Shown: positions 34,121 through 45,359 of the stretch, piece after piece
How positions within the stretch are numbered: the first letter of the stretch is position 1
Layout of the letters: each line of letters opens with the position of its first letter
DNA from: Kitagawia praeruptora
Taxonomy: Eukaryota > Streptophyta > Magnoliopsida > Apiales > Apiaceae
NCBI GenBank assembly: GCA_037693485.1
Contig: CM075350.1
Span: 127,532,001 to 127,596,000, forward strand
Reading direction: 5' to 3'
Length of the DNA: 64,000 nt
Made by a program: the position numbers and the translations under genes
The notes under the pieces: model-generated
Seen by the model: the letters and a program-made list of their open reading frames with translations, nothing else
Database searches by the model: none
What the model was told of the DNA's origin: nothing

Positions 34121-36673
34121 GAATTTGAATACCAAGAAGTTTAACAGTTTCCTCTAACTGGATACAGTATATTCCATTGAGTTGATAAGAACATTATTTT
34201 GAACCACTATGACTGAAAATCATCTCTGTGGAAAATAATACAATGTCTTAACATTAAAGTCATATTGTTCTCGAGAGTTGTGAAACTTGCAATTCATTCT
34301 CATTCTCCTATTTTCTCAATTATTTGCAATTGGAGGCTCGAGAACAGTTGGAAGTGGCATTAAAGTAACTGATATAACACCATATGATGTCTATTTAATA
34401 GAAATATACAACTTGATTAACATAAGAATGATTACAATGACGATACCCGACAACATTATAATTTTAAACAGCCTAGGCTATTCCCATGTACAACGATGTT
34501 TCTTCTGCATGTCTAGTGCTTCAATAAGGATACTTTTAACACCTGAACTGCAGTCAATAATGATACCTATAACACCAGAATTAAAGTCATTAACGATACT
34601 TTTAACTTTATTAAGCATTTCATATATTTATATAGTTGATATAGAGTGAGAGGAACAAAACAATTTTTTTTTACCTTACTTTTACTCAGCGAGGTCGTAA
34701 TCCATCAATCATTTATGCATTACAGATCAATTTTAAACCAACCTGAAAGAGTAGTCTGCTATTGTAGATGAAAATTGATGCTCATGACATATTGACATTG
34801 GATCCTTAATTAAGGATCCACAGAATAGTTTATGAAATATCTCTTGGCAAGTACATATTGAGAGGACGCGTTAAGCCAGAGAAGGAGACATGTGTACAAC
34901 ATGTTTCAACATGTTAAATTTAAAGTTAAAAATCATTATCTGGGTAAAAAAATTGAGTAGACTGTAGACCTGTGCAATCGAAAGAGTAGGCACTTCAGTT
35001 CACGCATAACTTACGGGCCTGACGCATACCTTTAGCAATTCGATATATGATCAATATAAATACTAACTCAATACGTCCATTTGTAGGAAAAAGTGTATAA
35101 ATTTAAAGCCTGTAACAAACATTTTAAAGATAAATAAACGTATGTCATAAACAAAAATTGGATATTTGACCAAATAAAGATAAGCACAACGAATTACATA
35201 CACATTGAAATTGACTCTAGATTAAAGGCCTTTTGCTTGAAATTGACTCTAGATTAAAGACCGTTTGTAGCTCCCGATGAATTCAGAATCCCAAACAAAA
35301 TACAGAAAACAGGATGAAGCCATTTCTCTGATTTTTCTCGTTAAAGCTGCAAAAAAGCAAAACAAAGCATGTCAAAGAACATCAAAATAAAAACAAAATA
35401 CACTTTAAATCATACAGAACTTTAATCAAACACCTTCTATGCAGACCTGTTAGAACTGTTTGCCATTGACGTACACACAAAGAGAAAATAATCAGAGAAG
35501 ACGATATTGATTAAAACATCAATGAAATGCATGGAAAAAAAGAAAAAATGGAAAAGAAAACCTTGCTAACAATAAGAGAAGATGATATTGAATCGAGATA
35601 CATGTTTTTAGAATCAAGATACATACCCAATTAATCATATTCACCGTTGAATTTGTATATTGTAAATTGTCTCAATCACAAATTCATTGTAAAATCATTC
35701 TCGTTTCATATTCTGTAAATTCAAACAGGCAAATATTAGTAAAAAAACAAATATAGTATACACATACACACATATATGAATACATAAAAAAAGACCACGA
35801 AGACCGAAAGAAAGAAAAAAGACTAAGAAGGAGAAAAAATATGAGAGAGATTAATGATATTTTATGTGTACCGTCATTCTTGAGAGAGAGAATGAGAGAG
35901 ATTAAAGATATTTAATGTGTACCACCATTCTTGAGAGAGAGGTGAGAGAAGTTGTTTATATAATATTCATCAAATTAATCTGAGCTCTAATATGGATATT
36001 GTTTCTTTATTGATCCATATTTTGTGCAATATTTTTTGAATTATGGCTACAATTAAGAAAAGGGTATTAACTTTGTGTTCATATATATGAAGCAATATTT
36101 TTTTGAATTTTAAAAAAGATATGAAGAAATTTGTGTATACATGAGGAGATTACGAACTTTAATCAAGGAAAGATTTGAAAAAGATTGAGTTTGTTTGATA
36201 CACATTTTCCTCAGCAAAAACCATAAAATTTAAATTCAAAATATGCTTAAATTAAGGAAGTAAGATTTAAAAGTAAACGCAAGAATCATAAATTATGCAA
36301 GTACTTCCAAATTTAGATCGTAAGAATCATAAATTAAGATGCCAAGTAAGCACAAGAAATTAGGAGATTGTTAAGTAATTAATGTTAATTGCTGCCTACG
36401 TGGTTTTTTTTGAATATTTTTCAGTCCTAAGTGATTTTACTTTTAAGTCCTTTATTGTACAATTTTAGGATGAAAATGAAATATTTTAGAAAGGTTAAAA
36501 TAGGTGGTACAGGTCAAAAAGTATTCAGGAATTATTATATACATAGATTATTTTCTTCGATAAATTTTCCCCTAACCATGAAAAATAAGAAGAATGTGAA
36601 TAATTTTAGCTGGCGTGCCAAATTTGTCTCTTGCATAAAATAATTGGAGAATACATATACCGAGAATATGTAA
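34121..36673. other. AT-rich intergenic, no supported gene
   Basis: A 120-residue open frame at 34287-34649 has no recognisable domain. Two inexact copies of AGAGAGA...GTACC(A/G)TCATTCTTGAGAG lie at 35845-35950. Nothing else stands out. Confidence 0.4.
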
Positions 36674-37034
36674 GAGCATCTCCAAGAGGCTCTCTACTCT
36701 AACTCTTAACTTAAAAAATGAGGAGAGAGAATAAAAATGTTGCTCCAAGAAACTCTTAGTGGCTCTTAGAAACACTAAGAGCCTCTTCTCTCTCCTCATT
36801 TCTAAGAGCCACTAGTAGCTCTTAACTTGTATTTTAATAATAAAATGTTCATGTCCACCAATTCTTGCAAAATTTTTGGTTATAGTGGGGTTGATTTGTG
36901 AATAAATTATAAATAAAGAGCTAATATAAAGAGCATTGTTGGAGTTTGACACATAAACCAATGTAATAACTTGCTAAGAGCCATTTATTTATATTAATTT
37001 TGAGAATGAATGTAGGAGTCTCTTGGAGATGGTC
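36674..37034. mobile_element. Tourist-like MITE, 361 bp
   Basis: Terminal inverted repeats GAGCATCTCCAAGAG and CTCTTGGAGATGGTC are flanked by TAA (36671-36673 and 37035-37037). The interior holds an inner inverted repeat around AAGAGCC/GGCTCTT. It is a second PIF/Harbinger-type MITE, different in sequence from the one at 21115. Confidence 0.88.
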
Positions 37035-37409
37035 TAACTAAATAATTCTTCCCCACCCACCTAGAATTGCTACACCTCACCCACATCAATGTTAAGTATC
37101 CTGCTAAGCAAGGCTAATGGACATAAGTACCAGAAATTTTAGTTGCCATGACAAGAATACCAGCGCGCGCGAGGATTGGCCAAAAATATCAGTAAGTTAC
37201 GCATTCTGAGACATGGTAACACCTGTAACGCATTTTTATTTTATTATTTTTTTAAAAAAAGGATAGATACACATTCTAAGAATGCGTATTCGATGATACG
37301 CATGCGTATCTGCCGTTTTCTTCACCAGCAGCTCTGGCAATTTCTGGCAATTTTTCGCCCAAAACTTCGTTCGATCTCTCCAGTTCTCCCTATATTTTAC
37401 GTTTATGAT
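37035..37409. other. Intergenic, no gene
   Basis: Contains GCGCGCGC near 37164 and palindromic TACGCATGCGTA words at 37290-37310. No gene seen. Confidence 0.35.
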
Positions 37410-37757
37410 TTATAAACCATTCAATTCAACTTTCAAATATCTACTTCTCTTAGCAGTAGAAGGAAAAAGGTTTTCCACTTCTCTTGAGATGGCCTCATCA
37501 ATGAACTTTTCAATTTGTTTCACTGCAGCTTTCACTTCTGGAATTGAGATGTCCTTGAGAAGGGACTCATTAATCTTCAATAAGGTTGCAGAAGGAAAAG
37601 CTTCGATGTCATTGATTTTGAACCATGTAACTGCTCCATTTTCCCCAATAACCATCACTTCCATGATGTTGTTCACCATCCTGAATTTTCATGTAAACAT
37701 GGCAGAGTTCTCAACAAGTTTCTTATAATATTTTTTTCCCCATATTCCTCCACATAT
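37410..37757 (-). pseudogene. Unknown gene fragment interrupted by the Copia element
   Basis: The minus strand has an 89-residue frame from ATG 37679 to a stop at 37410. It includes EVMVIGENGAVTWFKIND and EVKAAVKQIEKFIDEA and looks like a real globular protein. The same frame continues upstream through KKLVENSAMFT to the Copia insertion site, with a TGA at 37689-37691 in between. On the far side of Copia (41699 onward) the frame remains open for about 20 codons. I do not recognise the family. The reading is consistent with a host exon that was split by the insertion and carries a nonsense codon. Confidence 0.4.
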
Positions 37758-38083
37758 TGTTGAGTATACAACAACGAAAGCAAAACCCAAAGCGAATAAA
37801 CAAGAACAAGAAAATAAACGACAATCACACAAGACAAAGATTTACGTGGTTCGGAAATTCCTACTCCATAAGCCGCACTAATTTTGTATTGATCTCTCAC
37901 ATTGTTGTGTTGTTATGTTGTGTTGTGTTACAATTACATGAGTATTTATAAGAGAAGAAACTGGGCCTAAACCAATCAGAGTCTAAATCTGAAATTCCTA
38001 GTTCTAATTAGAACCCAATTCTGGAATTCCCAAGTCAAATCAGAATCCAATTCTGAATCCTAATAGACTCCACAAACCCAACA
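37758..38083 (-). repeat. 3' LTR of minus-strand Copia
   Basis: Plus-strand tips TGTTGAGTATAC and AAACCCAACA. A TATA-like ATTTATAA (37943-37950 in plus reading) is the probable promoter core on the minus strand. Confidence 0.92.
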
Positions 38084-38094
38084 ATCTCCCACTT
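38084..38094 (-). other. Polypurine tract of Copia
   Basis: AAGTGGGAGAT on the minus strand directly precedes the 3' LTR. Confidence 0.8.
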
Positions 38095-38186
38095 GGAGTC
38101 TGACCACATCTTCACTTCACTCTTGTAAATCTAGTAACACCATCCTTTGATCAATAACTCTAACTAGTGCAGCGCCTTCTCATCAA

Positions 38187-41100
38187 TCAGTTCTGAAGGC
38201 CAGTTGAAGCTATGCAAAGCTTCAACTTTTCATTAGTAACCACCTGAGTCAACATATCTGCAGGATTCTTTGAACCAAGGATTTTCTTCAAGGACAAAGT
38301 ACCATTGCTAATCAACTCTCTTGTAAAGTGATATCTCAGCTGAATATGCTTCGTCCTAGCATGAAACACAGGATTCTTCGCAAGATGAATAGCACTCTGA
38401 CTGTCGCTATACAAAGCACTGTCCGCCTGTTTCTTGCCCAACTCCTCAAGAAAATTCTTCAACCAAATCATCTCCTTGCTAGCTTCAGAGATAGCCATAT
38501 ATTATGTTTCTGTGGTTGAAAGAGCAACACTCTTTTGAAGTCGAGACATCCAACTAACTGCTGTGCCACCCAAAGTGAAAATATATCCCGTAGTACTTTT
38601 TCTTGTATCCAAACATCCACCCAAATCTGCATCAGAGAACCCTTCCAAGATAACATCTTTCTTGCTGAAACATAATGCAACCTTGGATGTGCCTTTCAAG
38701 TAACGCAACAACCACTTGACTGCTTCCCAATGTTCTCTTCCTGGATTAGACATGAACCTGTTAACAACTCCCACTGCATGAGCAATATCTGGCCTTGTAC
38801 ACACCATAGCATACATCAAACTACCAACTGCAGATGCATACGGAACTTTAGCCATATCTTTCTTGCCTTCATCCATTTTAGGTGACTGCTTCTTCGTGAG
38901 ATTAAAATGAGTCGCCAACGGTATACTTCTGGTCTTCGCATCCTGGACACTGAATTTCTGCAACAATTTCTCAATATACTTCTCTTGAGATAATTTTAAA
39001 GTACCTTCAGATCTATCCCTTATGATGCTCATACCAAGTATCTGTTTTGCTGCACCCATATCCTTCATCTCAAACTCCTCAGCCTGTGGAGTAATTGGAA
39101 TTGTGTCATCACCATTCCCCGAACTCCCACTATTTCCTGCAAGATCTTCTTCGGTAATATCTTCATGCAATGCTTTCTCTTTCTCAGGTTGTTCCTTTGC
39201 CAACTCAGAATCAACTGCAAGCTTATCCTTGTACACTGCACTTTCGTTAAAAGTAACATCTCTACTTCTAACGACCTTCTTCGTTAGTTCATCCCAGAAA
39301 CGGTAACCCATATCATCTGAGCCATAACCAATGAAGATACACTTCTTTGCTTTCGGATCAAGCTTGTCCCTATCAGAATCTTTAACACGTACATAAGAAA
39401 CACAACCAAAAACTCGAAAGTGTGAAAGATTTACCTCCTTTTTCTACCACTCTTCTTCAGGAATCTTGAACCCCAAAGGAACTAAAGGTCCTCTTTTTAT
39501 GAGATACGCTGCTGTGCTAACTGCATCTGCCCAAAAAGTCTTTGGCAACCCTGCATGCAACCTCATACTCTTGGCCCTCTCATTCAAGGTTCTATTCATG
39601 CGTTCTGCAACACCATTCTGCTGCGGTGTCTCTGGAATTATTTTGATCATTCTAATCCCATATTCTGCGCAATAGCTTTTAAACTCATCACTATTGTACT
39701 CACCACCATTATCTGACATCAAACTCTTAATCCTCAAACTGGTCTGATTTTCAACTTCGGTCTTCCACTTCTTGAAAGTAGCAAACACATCTGATTTATT
39801 TTTCAAGAAATAAACCTATACCTTTCTAGTGGAATCGTCAATGAAAGTGACATAGTAGCGAGATCCTCCCAACGACGCAATTGCTGTTGGACCATATACA
39901 TCTGTATGAACTAGCTCTAACCTCTCAGCCTTGGGTGTCCTTCCTGATTTTGCAAAAATAACTCATTTCTGCTTTCCAAGAACACATGGCTCACAGAACC
40001 CAACTTTCACATTCTTCAGCTCTGGAATCTCCCCCTTCGAAGTTAACAGCTTCATACCCTTTTCACTCATATGACCAAGTCTTTGATGCCACAAAGTTGA
40101 AGACCCAATCTCATCAGCAACTGCATTTGCTTCATAGCTAGATTGTTCAACTATGTACAACATCCCCTTTTTCTCTCCACGAGCAACAACTAGATTCCCC
40201 TTTATAACCTTCCACTGTCCGTCTCCGAAAGTAACTCGATACCCTTTCTTATCTAACTGACCCACAGATATCAACATCTTCTTCAGTCCAGGAATGTACC
40301 TTACATCTTTCAACGTCCAGCTAGTCCCCAAAGAGGTCTTGAGATTAATATCTCCCATGCCCGCAATATCCTAAGTCTCATCATCAGCAAGACGAACTTT
40401 ACCAAAATTTCCAAGTCTGAAATTTAACATCAAATCCTTGCAAGGGGTATCATGGAATGATGCACCAGAATCCATAACCCATGATTCAATCGAATGTTCA
40501 ACACAACAAATCAAAGCATCGTCACTCACCACCTCTTCAACTACATTAGCTGAATTATCCTCTTTCTTCTTTTCTTTAGGAGCTGCGGGAGCCGTACACT
40601 GATTTCTAAAGTGACCTTTCTTCTGACAATTCCAACAAGCAATCTCCTTACGATCTTTGGACTGTCCTCTCTTCTGTGACTTCGATCTGCTACGCCCCTG
40701 ATTCTGCCCCTATCGGACTTTCTGCCTCTACTCTCAGTACTCAACAAGGAACCTGATGACTCTCCTGAGTTTCTCCTGCGGATATCTTCTCCAAGAATCG
40801 CATCTCGAACTCCATCAAAAGTCATTTTACTGCTCCCAGATGAATTACAAATAGCAGTGACAAATCCTGACCAACTGTCAGGTAACAAGGATACCAACAA
40901 CAAGGCTTGTACTTCATCATAGAATTTAATATCCACTGATGTCAATCTTGATAGGATAGAATTAAATTCGTTCACATGATCAGCAACACAATCACCTTCA
41001 TTCAATCTCGTGGCAAACAACGAACGACACAAATATACCTTATTTGAAGCTGACGGCTTCTCATACATATTTGATAACGCCTTGATCAATCCATAAGTTG

Positions 41101-41341
41101 TCGTTTCCTTGACGATATTGTAAGCAACGTTCTTCGCCAAAGTCAATCTGACAACACCTAGAGCCTGCCTATCCAATAGCTTCCATTCTTTCTCATCTAT
41201 TGAATCTGGCTTTTTCTCCTCCAGCGGTTCGTGTAATTTTTTCTGATACAAATAATCTTCAATTTGCATCTTCCAAAACCCAAAATCTCTGCCATCAAAT
41301 TTGTCGATCTTTACTTTCCCTTCTTCTGCCATCGCTCCCAC
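38187..41341 (-). pseudogene. Copia gag-pol with internal deletion, nonsense codons and frameshift
   Basis: Gag starts at 41332-41341 (MAEEGKVKIDKFDG) and runs to about 40620. A frameshift near 40712 displaces the zinc knuckle (CWNC...GHFRNQC in the other frame). Protease has WVMDSGASFHDTP near 40480. Integrase has the HHCC finger (HQRLGH...CEPC, about 40000-40110), SDNGGEYNSDEF and PQQNGVAERMN. Stops interrupt at about 40372, 39961, 39820, 39444 and 38502. Near 39075 the sequence jumps from the post-integrase linker straight to the RT tail (FEMKDMGAAKQILGM). Most of RT, including the YVDD motif, is therefore missing. RNase H (SDADLGGC, KSTTGYIFTLGG) and the C-terminus (NPADMLT) remain. Confidence 0.88.
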
Positions 41342-41356
41342 TCGCCTGAAAACCTA

Positions 41357-41370
41357 GGCTCTTGATACCA
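41357..41370 (-). other. Primer-binding site (initiator Met tRNA)
   Basis: TGGTATCAAGAGCC on the minus strand, two bases inside the 5' LTR. Confidence 0.85.
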
Positions 41371-41372
41371 AT

Positions 41373-41698
41373 TGTTGAGTATACAACAACGAAAGCAAAA
41401 CCCAAAGCGAATAAACAAGAACAAGAAAATAAACGACAATCACACAAGACAAAAATTTACGTGGTTCGGAAATTCCTACTCCACAAACCGCACTAATTTT
41501 GTATTGATCTCTCACATTGTTGTGTTGTTATGTTGTGTTGTGTTACAATTACATGAGTATTTATAAGAGAAGAAACTGGGCCTAAACCAATCAGAATCTA
41601 AATCTGAAATTCCTGGTTCTAATTAGAACCCAATTCTAGAATTTCCAAGTCAAATCAGAATTCAATTCTGAATTCTAATAGACTTCACAAACCCAACA
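41373..41698 (-). repeat. 5' LTR of minus-strand Copia
   Basis: Same length as the other LTR; tips TGTTGAG and CCCAACA in plus reading. Confidence 0.92.
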
Positions 41699-41968
41699 CA
41701 TATAAAGGGGGCAAGAAAGTGGATACGGGAAAGTGGAAGATAATCCCATTTTTATATTTTCGATTCGCATTCCGAACAATAATTTAAGCAGTTCCATTAA
41801 ATGTATTTTGGTAGTTTATTGCTTCCATAAACTTAAATAAGCTGAAATGATCCAGTAAAGTTGAAAAATATATACATGGAGCAAGGAGGGAAGGCCCAAG
41901 TATCAAGCACTCCCTGTAACCGTTTGTGCTTGGATTTGGAAAGACCCAAATCAACGTAATGCATGCAT

Positions 41969-43388
41969 TTAATTGGCTATTTCATAATTGAACTCGTGCT
42001 CAACTTGCAGTTGGGTAATCGAACTCAAAAAACTTGCATTAACGTCATTAAACTAATTAAACCTTGCAATCTCATAATTAAACTATTAAAAACTTGCACG
42101 ACCGTTAACTTCCGTTGACTTTTAACGGAGGTCCGTTAATTTTGTACAAGTAAGGGATAAAATTGCTAATTCATAACTGAACTGACCCTCAACTTGCAAA
42201 TAGGTAATTGAACTCAAAAGGTTTGCAACTAGATAACTGAAATTACATATTAAAACACACACATATCTCATTATTTAATAGTATTTCAATATTTTTATAT
42301 TACAATTTGTACTTGAACAAACATGTTCATATGACTTATATGTCTACTTGTGTTTTAGACAAAAAAAGTTTAATTTGCGATTAACCGAATTAATTACAAG
42401 CACAAAAGGTGATTACAAAATTAGATTTTAGGCGGTATAAAATTGTGAGAAATTCATCCCTCTCTCTCCCTCTCTCTCTCTCAGACACACAAATATATAT
42501 AATATGTACATCTCTTGCACACCATATTATCTAAACTCAAATATTGGAAAAAAATTTATACTCCCTCCGTCCCACTAATTTTGTCACTTTGACCAAATTT
42601 TGGTCAATTTGACCAATTTTGTAATGAGAATTACTTATATTATATGACAATTATATTTTTTTTAAAAATTATTATCACAAATTACACTTATCATATTACA
42701 ATATCCAACTTTTAAATTTATGAAAGCATAAATAATTAAATTATTATTTAAGGTCAAAGTTTTATCAATTTGACCAAGAAAGTCAAATGAGGACAAAATA
42801 AGTGGGACGGAGGGAGTACATTATATTTAATAAGTAAAAAATATATAAAAGTTATATATGACCAATAATTAGCTAGCTTCACAAGATGAATATTACAAAT
42901 ATTAACTATCTCGTACAACATACTGATATATTAGATATATTTTTGAAAATCAATAAATAATTAAAATTTGGAGGGTGCACGTTTACGTTCTTTGCACAGG
43001 CTAAAGATCTAGTTTAATAAGTTAGTTGTTTAGAATATTTTTATAACACTAAATATAAGTAAAAAATATCGTTCCATCATATATTTTTATATATTATTGT
43101 TTAGAATATTTTTATAACACTAATTGATGAGTTGATTGCAACCTTTTTGAGTTCAATTACCCATCTGCAAGTTGATGATCAGTTCAGTTATGAATTAGCC
43201 ATTTTACCCATTAAAATTCTTGCCAGGTCAGCTTGCCACGTCATTTTTCCGTCAGTCCCGTTAAATGAGTTAACGGCAGTTATGAGATTGCAAGTTTTAA
43301 TTAGTATGATGAGTTGACTGCAAACTTTTTGAGTTTAATTACCCACTTGCAAGTTGAGGTTCAATTCAATGATGAATAAGCCAATTAA
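41969..43388. mobile_element. Long terminal-inverted-repeat element, about 1.42 kb, non-coding
   Basis: The left arm (41969-42250: TTAATTGGCT, GAACTCAAAA, TTGCAATCTCATAA, CTAATTCATAACTGAACTGA) and the right arm (43130-43388) are inverted copies over about 260 bp. Words such as CTCAACTTGCAA also repeat within each arm. A decayed Helitron-like end (CTAGT at 43009) lies inside. No transposase is present. Arm length suggests a Mutator-type relative, but I find no convincing 9-bp duplication. Confidence 0.65.
42561..42816. mobile_element. Stowaway MITE, 256 bp
   Basis: CTCCCTCCGTCCCACTAATT and its inverted counterpart ending GGGACGGAGGGAG are flanked by TA on both sides (42559-42560 and 42817-42818). 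Nested in the larger inverted-repeat element. Confidence 0.92.
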
Positions 43389-43953
43389 CCCATTTCATAT
43401 CCATATATACTCTACGTAGTGGGCTTAGCCCAAATATCTATGTGGGAACTGGGAAAGTAGAGAGTTTTTTTTCTTCCAGCCCAAATCGTACAACCCAATA
43501 AACCACTCTTACAAAATTTCTTTAATCAAAGAAAAATAGTATTGAGAGGGGTTCCTTACATTTATAAGCTAAAACCAAAATAGGAAATACCAAAAAGAAT
43601 AATTTCTTGTTAAGTACCTAAGCAAGACACTCTAAAATTTCCAACATCAAAAGTAGTAGTTTATTATATTTCACTTTAACAAACTTATTTACCCATCTCA
43701 TTCAAAAGCTTACAACTTTTATGTGTTTGCATGTGCATTCTATTCTTGTAATAACACTCTTAATCTTTTGATGTGTGTCAATTTTATAAATGGGCAAGTA
43801 TTAATTTATGACAAGTGTTAGAAGTCAATTTGGAAATGGAGAAAATGAAAGCCCAAGAGATATATGTGGGTATGAAGAAAGATGGGTTTCAAAGTGTGGT
43901 TAACTTGTTATCTTCCTTTTAGTTTAACAGTACAAATTAGTTATTTGAGGGAG
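43389..43953. other. Intergenic, no gene
   Basis: AT-rich; nothing recognised. Confidence 0.4.
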
Positions 43954-44034
43954 AGATACTAATTGTAGACTAGTAGTTGTAGTGCCACGCCATTTCCTGA
44001 TCTTGAAACTCTCAAACCTAAATTCACTATATAT

Positions 44035-45306
44035 TGAAACTCCTAGGTTTTGATGATAACAAACAGCAAGCCATTTGGCTTTTAGATATAAAAACATCAT
44101 GCTATTATGTTAGTTCTAACTTGGTCTTGCAGGATAAAACAGCATGCCATTTGTGTATACTCTAACGTGTTTCTGCAGGGTAAAACAGCTTATTGATTGT
44201 CTAATCAGTACTCATCAAACAGCAAGCAAAGCATGCCAATTGTACAATCAGCAAGCTGATTGTGTCTGACGCTTTTGCAGTTTCATTTCGGGATTTTAAT
44301 AGAAAGTCAAGAAGAGATGATATATTGATTATATATATAGATTATATGTAAAGATCCTCAGAATATATATTCACCATACCTCCCACTTAAGCTTTTGGAG
44401 ACAAGTCAAAATTCCTTTTGAATAAATAAGGTTACTTTACCTTATTTTATTACACCACCTTACCTCCACTCAAATACATCACATGGGACTCATCATAACA
44501 TTATTCCCTGCACCTTTTTATCTCTATACACGCACCAATGCTCAGCTTTGCAGAGAATAATACATATCTAATTACTCAAAAGAAACTCTCCATTACTAAC
44601 GGCTTGATTCCTTACCGTTGGAAATTATTCAAGCCTTAAACCTCAAGATCTTGTTCACCTATATAAGAACTGAATATCATCAGTTCTTGGTACTGAATAC
44701 AACGTGCAGAAAACAAGATATACTCACACAACTACTAAGCTTTCATTGCTAAATCGTTCAAAACCTTCAAACCTCATCATATACGCATATTAATTATTCT
44801 GAGGATTTATAGGTTGAGTTGTATTCTTTCAAAACATTTGTATTGTTCAAAGTGTATTGTTTTGCTGTTGTACAAGATTGGCTTCAGTTTTTAGGGTGAG
44901 TCGAACTAGACTAGAGAAGTATACTTGGGAAGTAGTACTTAGAAAGTTAGTTGGTCACAGGAAAACAGCAAGCCATTTGTAATCAGCAAGGGTTAAGGGA
45001 GATATATTGTTGGATCTTGTAATCGGTTTATAGTTGATCAATAATATATTCTCTTACCAAGTTTGGTAAGGGACCAGGACGTAGACCATAGGGGATTAGG
45101 GGTCGAACCTGGCTAAAAGATTGTGTGTCTCTTTTACTTACTGTTTATATTCTTTCTGCATTGCATTTCAGGTACAATCAGCGTGTTGTTTGTGAACTGT
45201 GTTATTACAAACAGCAAGCTGTTTTCAGTAAATTTCAAAACAGTTCATAAATTCACACTATTAACCAAAAACACCTATTCACCCCCCCCTCTAGGTGTTG
45301 TTTTCA
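44035..45306 (+). repeat. 5' LTR of Sirevirus
   Basis: Begins TGAAACTCCTAGG and ends GTTTTCA. It holds a TATA box at 44660 and about eight copies of the AACAGCAAGC-type word, including the inverted repeats AATCAGCAAGCTGATT (44246-44261) and AAACAGCAAGCTGTTT (45209-45224). Confidence 0.95.
44660..44667 (+). promoter_or_regulatory. TATA box of Sirevirus LTR
   Basis: TATATAAG; identical copy at 53526-53533 in the 3' LTR. Confidence 0.65.
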
Positions 45307-45307
45307 A

Positions 45308-45320
45308 TTGGTATCAGAGC
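45308..45320 (+). other. Primer-binding site (initiator Met tRNA)
   Basis: TTGGTATCAGAGC begins one base after the 5' LTR and matches the plant consensus exactly. Confidence 0.93.
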
Positions 45321-45359
45321 GAGGTATACTAATATTTCTGTAACAGGAAGGTATCGATC

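Larger units (their letters stand above)
37758..41698 (-). mobile_element. Copia (Tork/TNT1-like) retrotransposon with RT core deleted
   Basis: Both LTRs are 326 bp and the flanking 5-bp target duplication CATAT (37753-37757 and 41699-41703) is perfect. On the minus strand the order is gag, protease, integrase, RT remnant, RNase H, which is Copia order. The Met tRNA primer site and a polypurine tract are in place. About ten substitutions separate the LTRs (3.1%), all transitions by my count. Integrase phrases resemble Tork/TNT1-type elements; the exact lineage is not certain. Confidence 0.93.

Noticed and set aside
34287..34649. 120-residue ORF with FAIGGSRTVGSGI, slightly like the C-terminus of EF-Tu
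   Set aside because: Match covers about 13 residues only, the rest is Ile/Leu-rich AT-driven sequence; chance similarity is likely.
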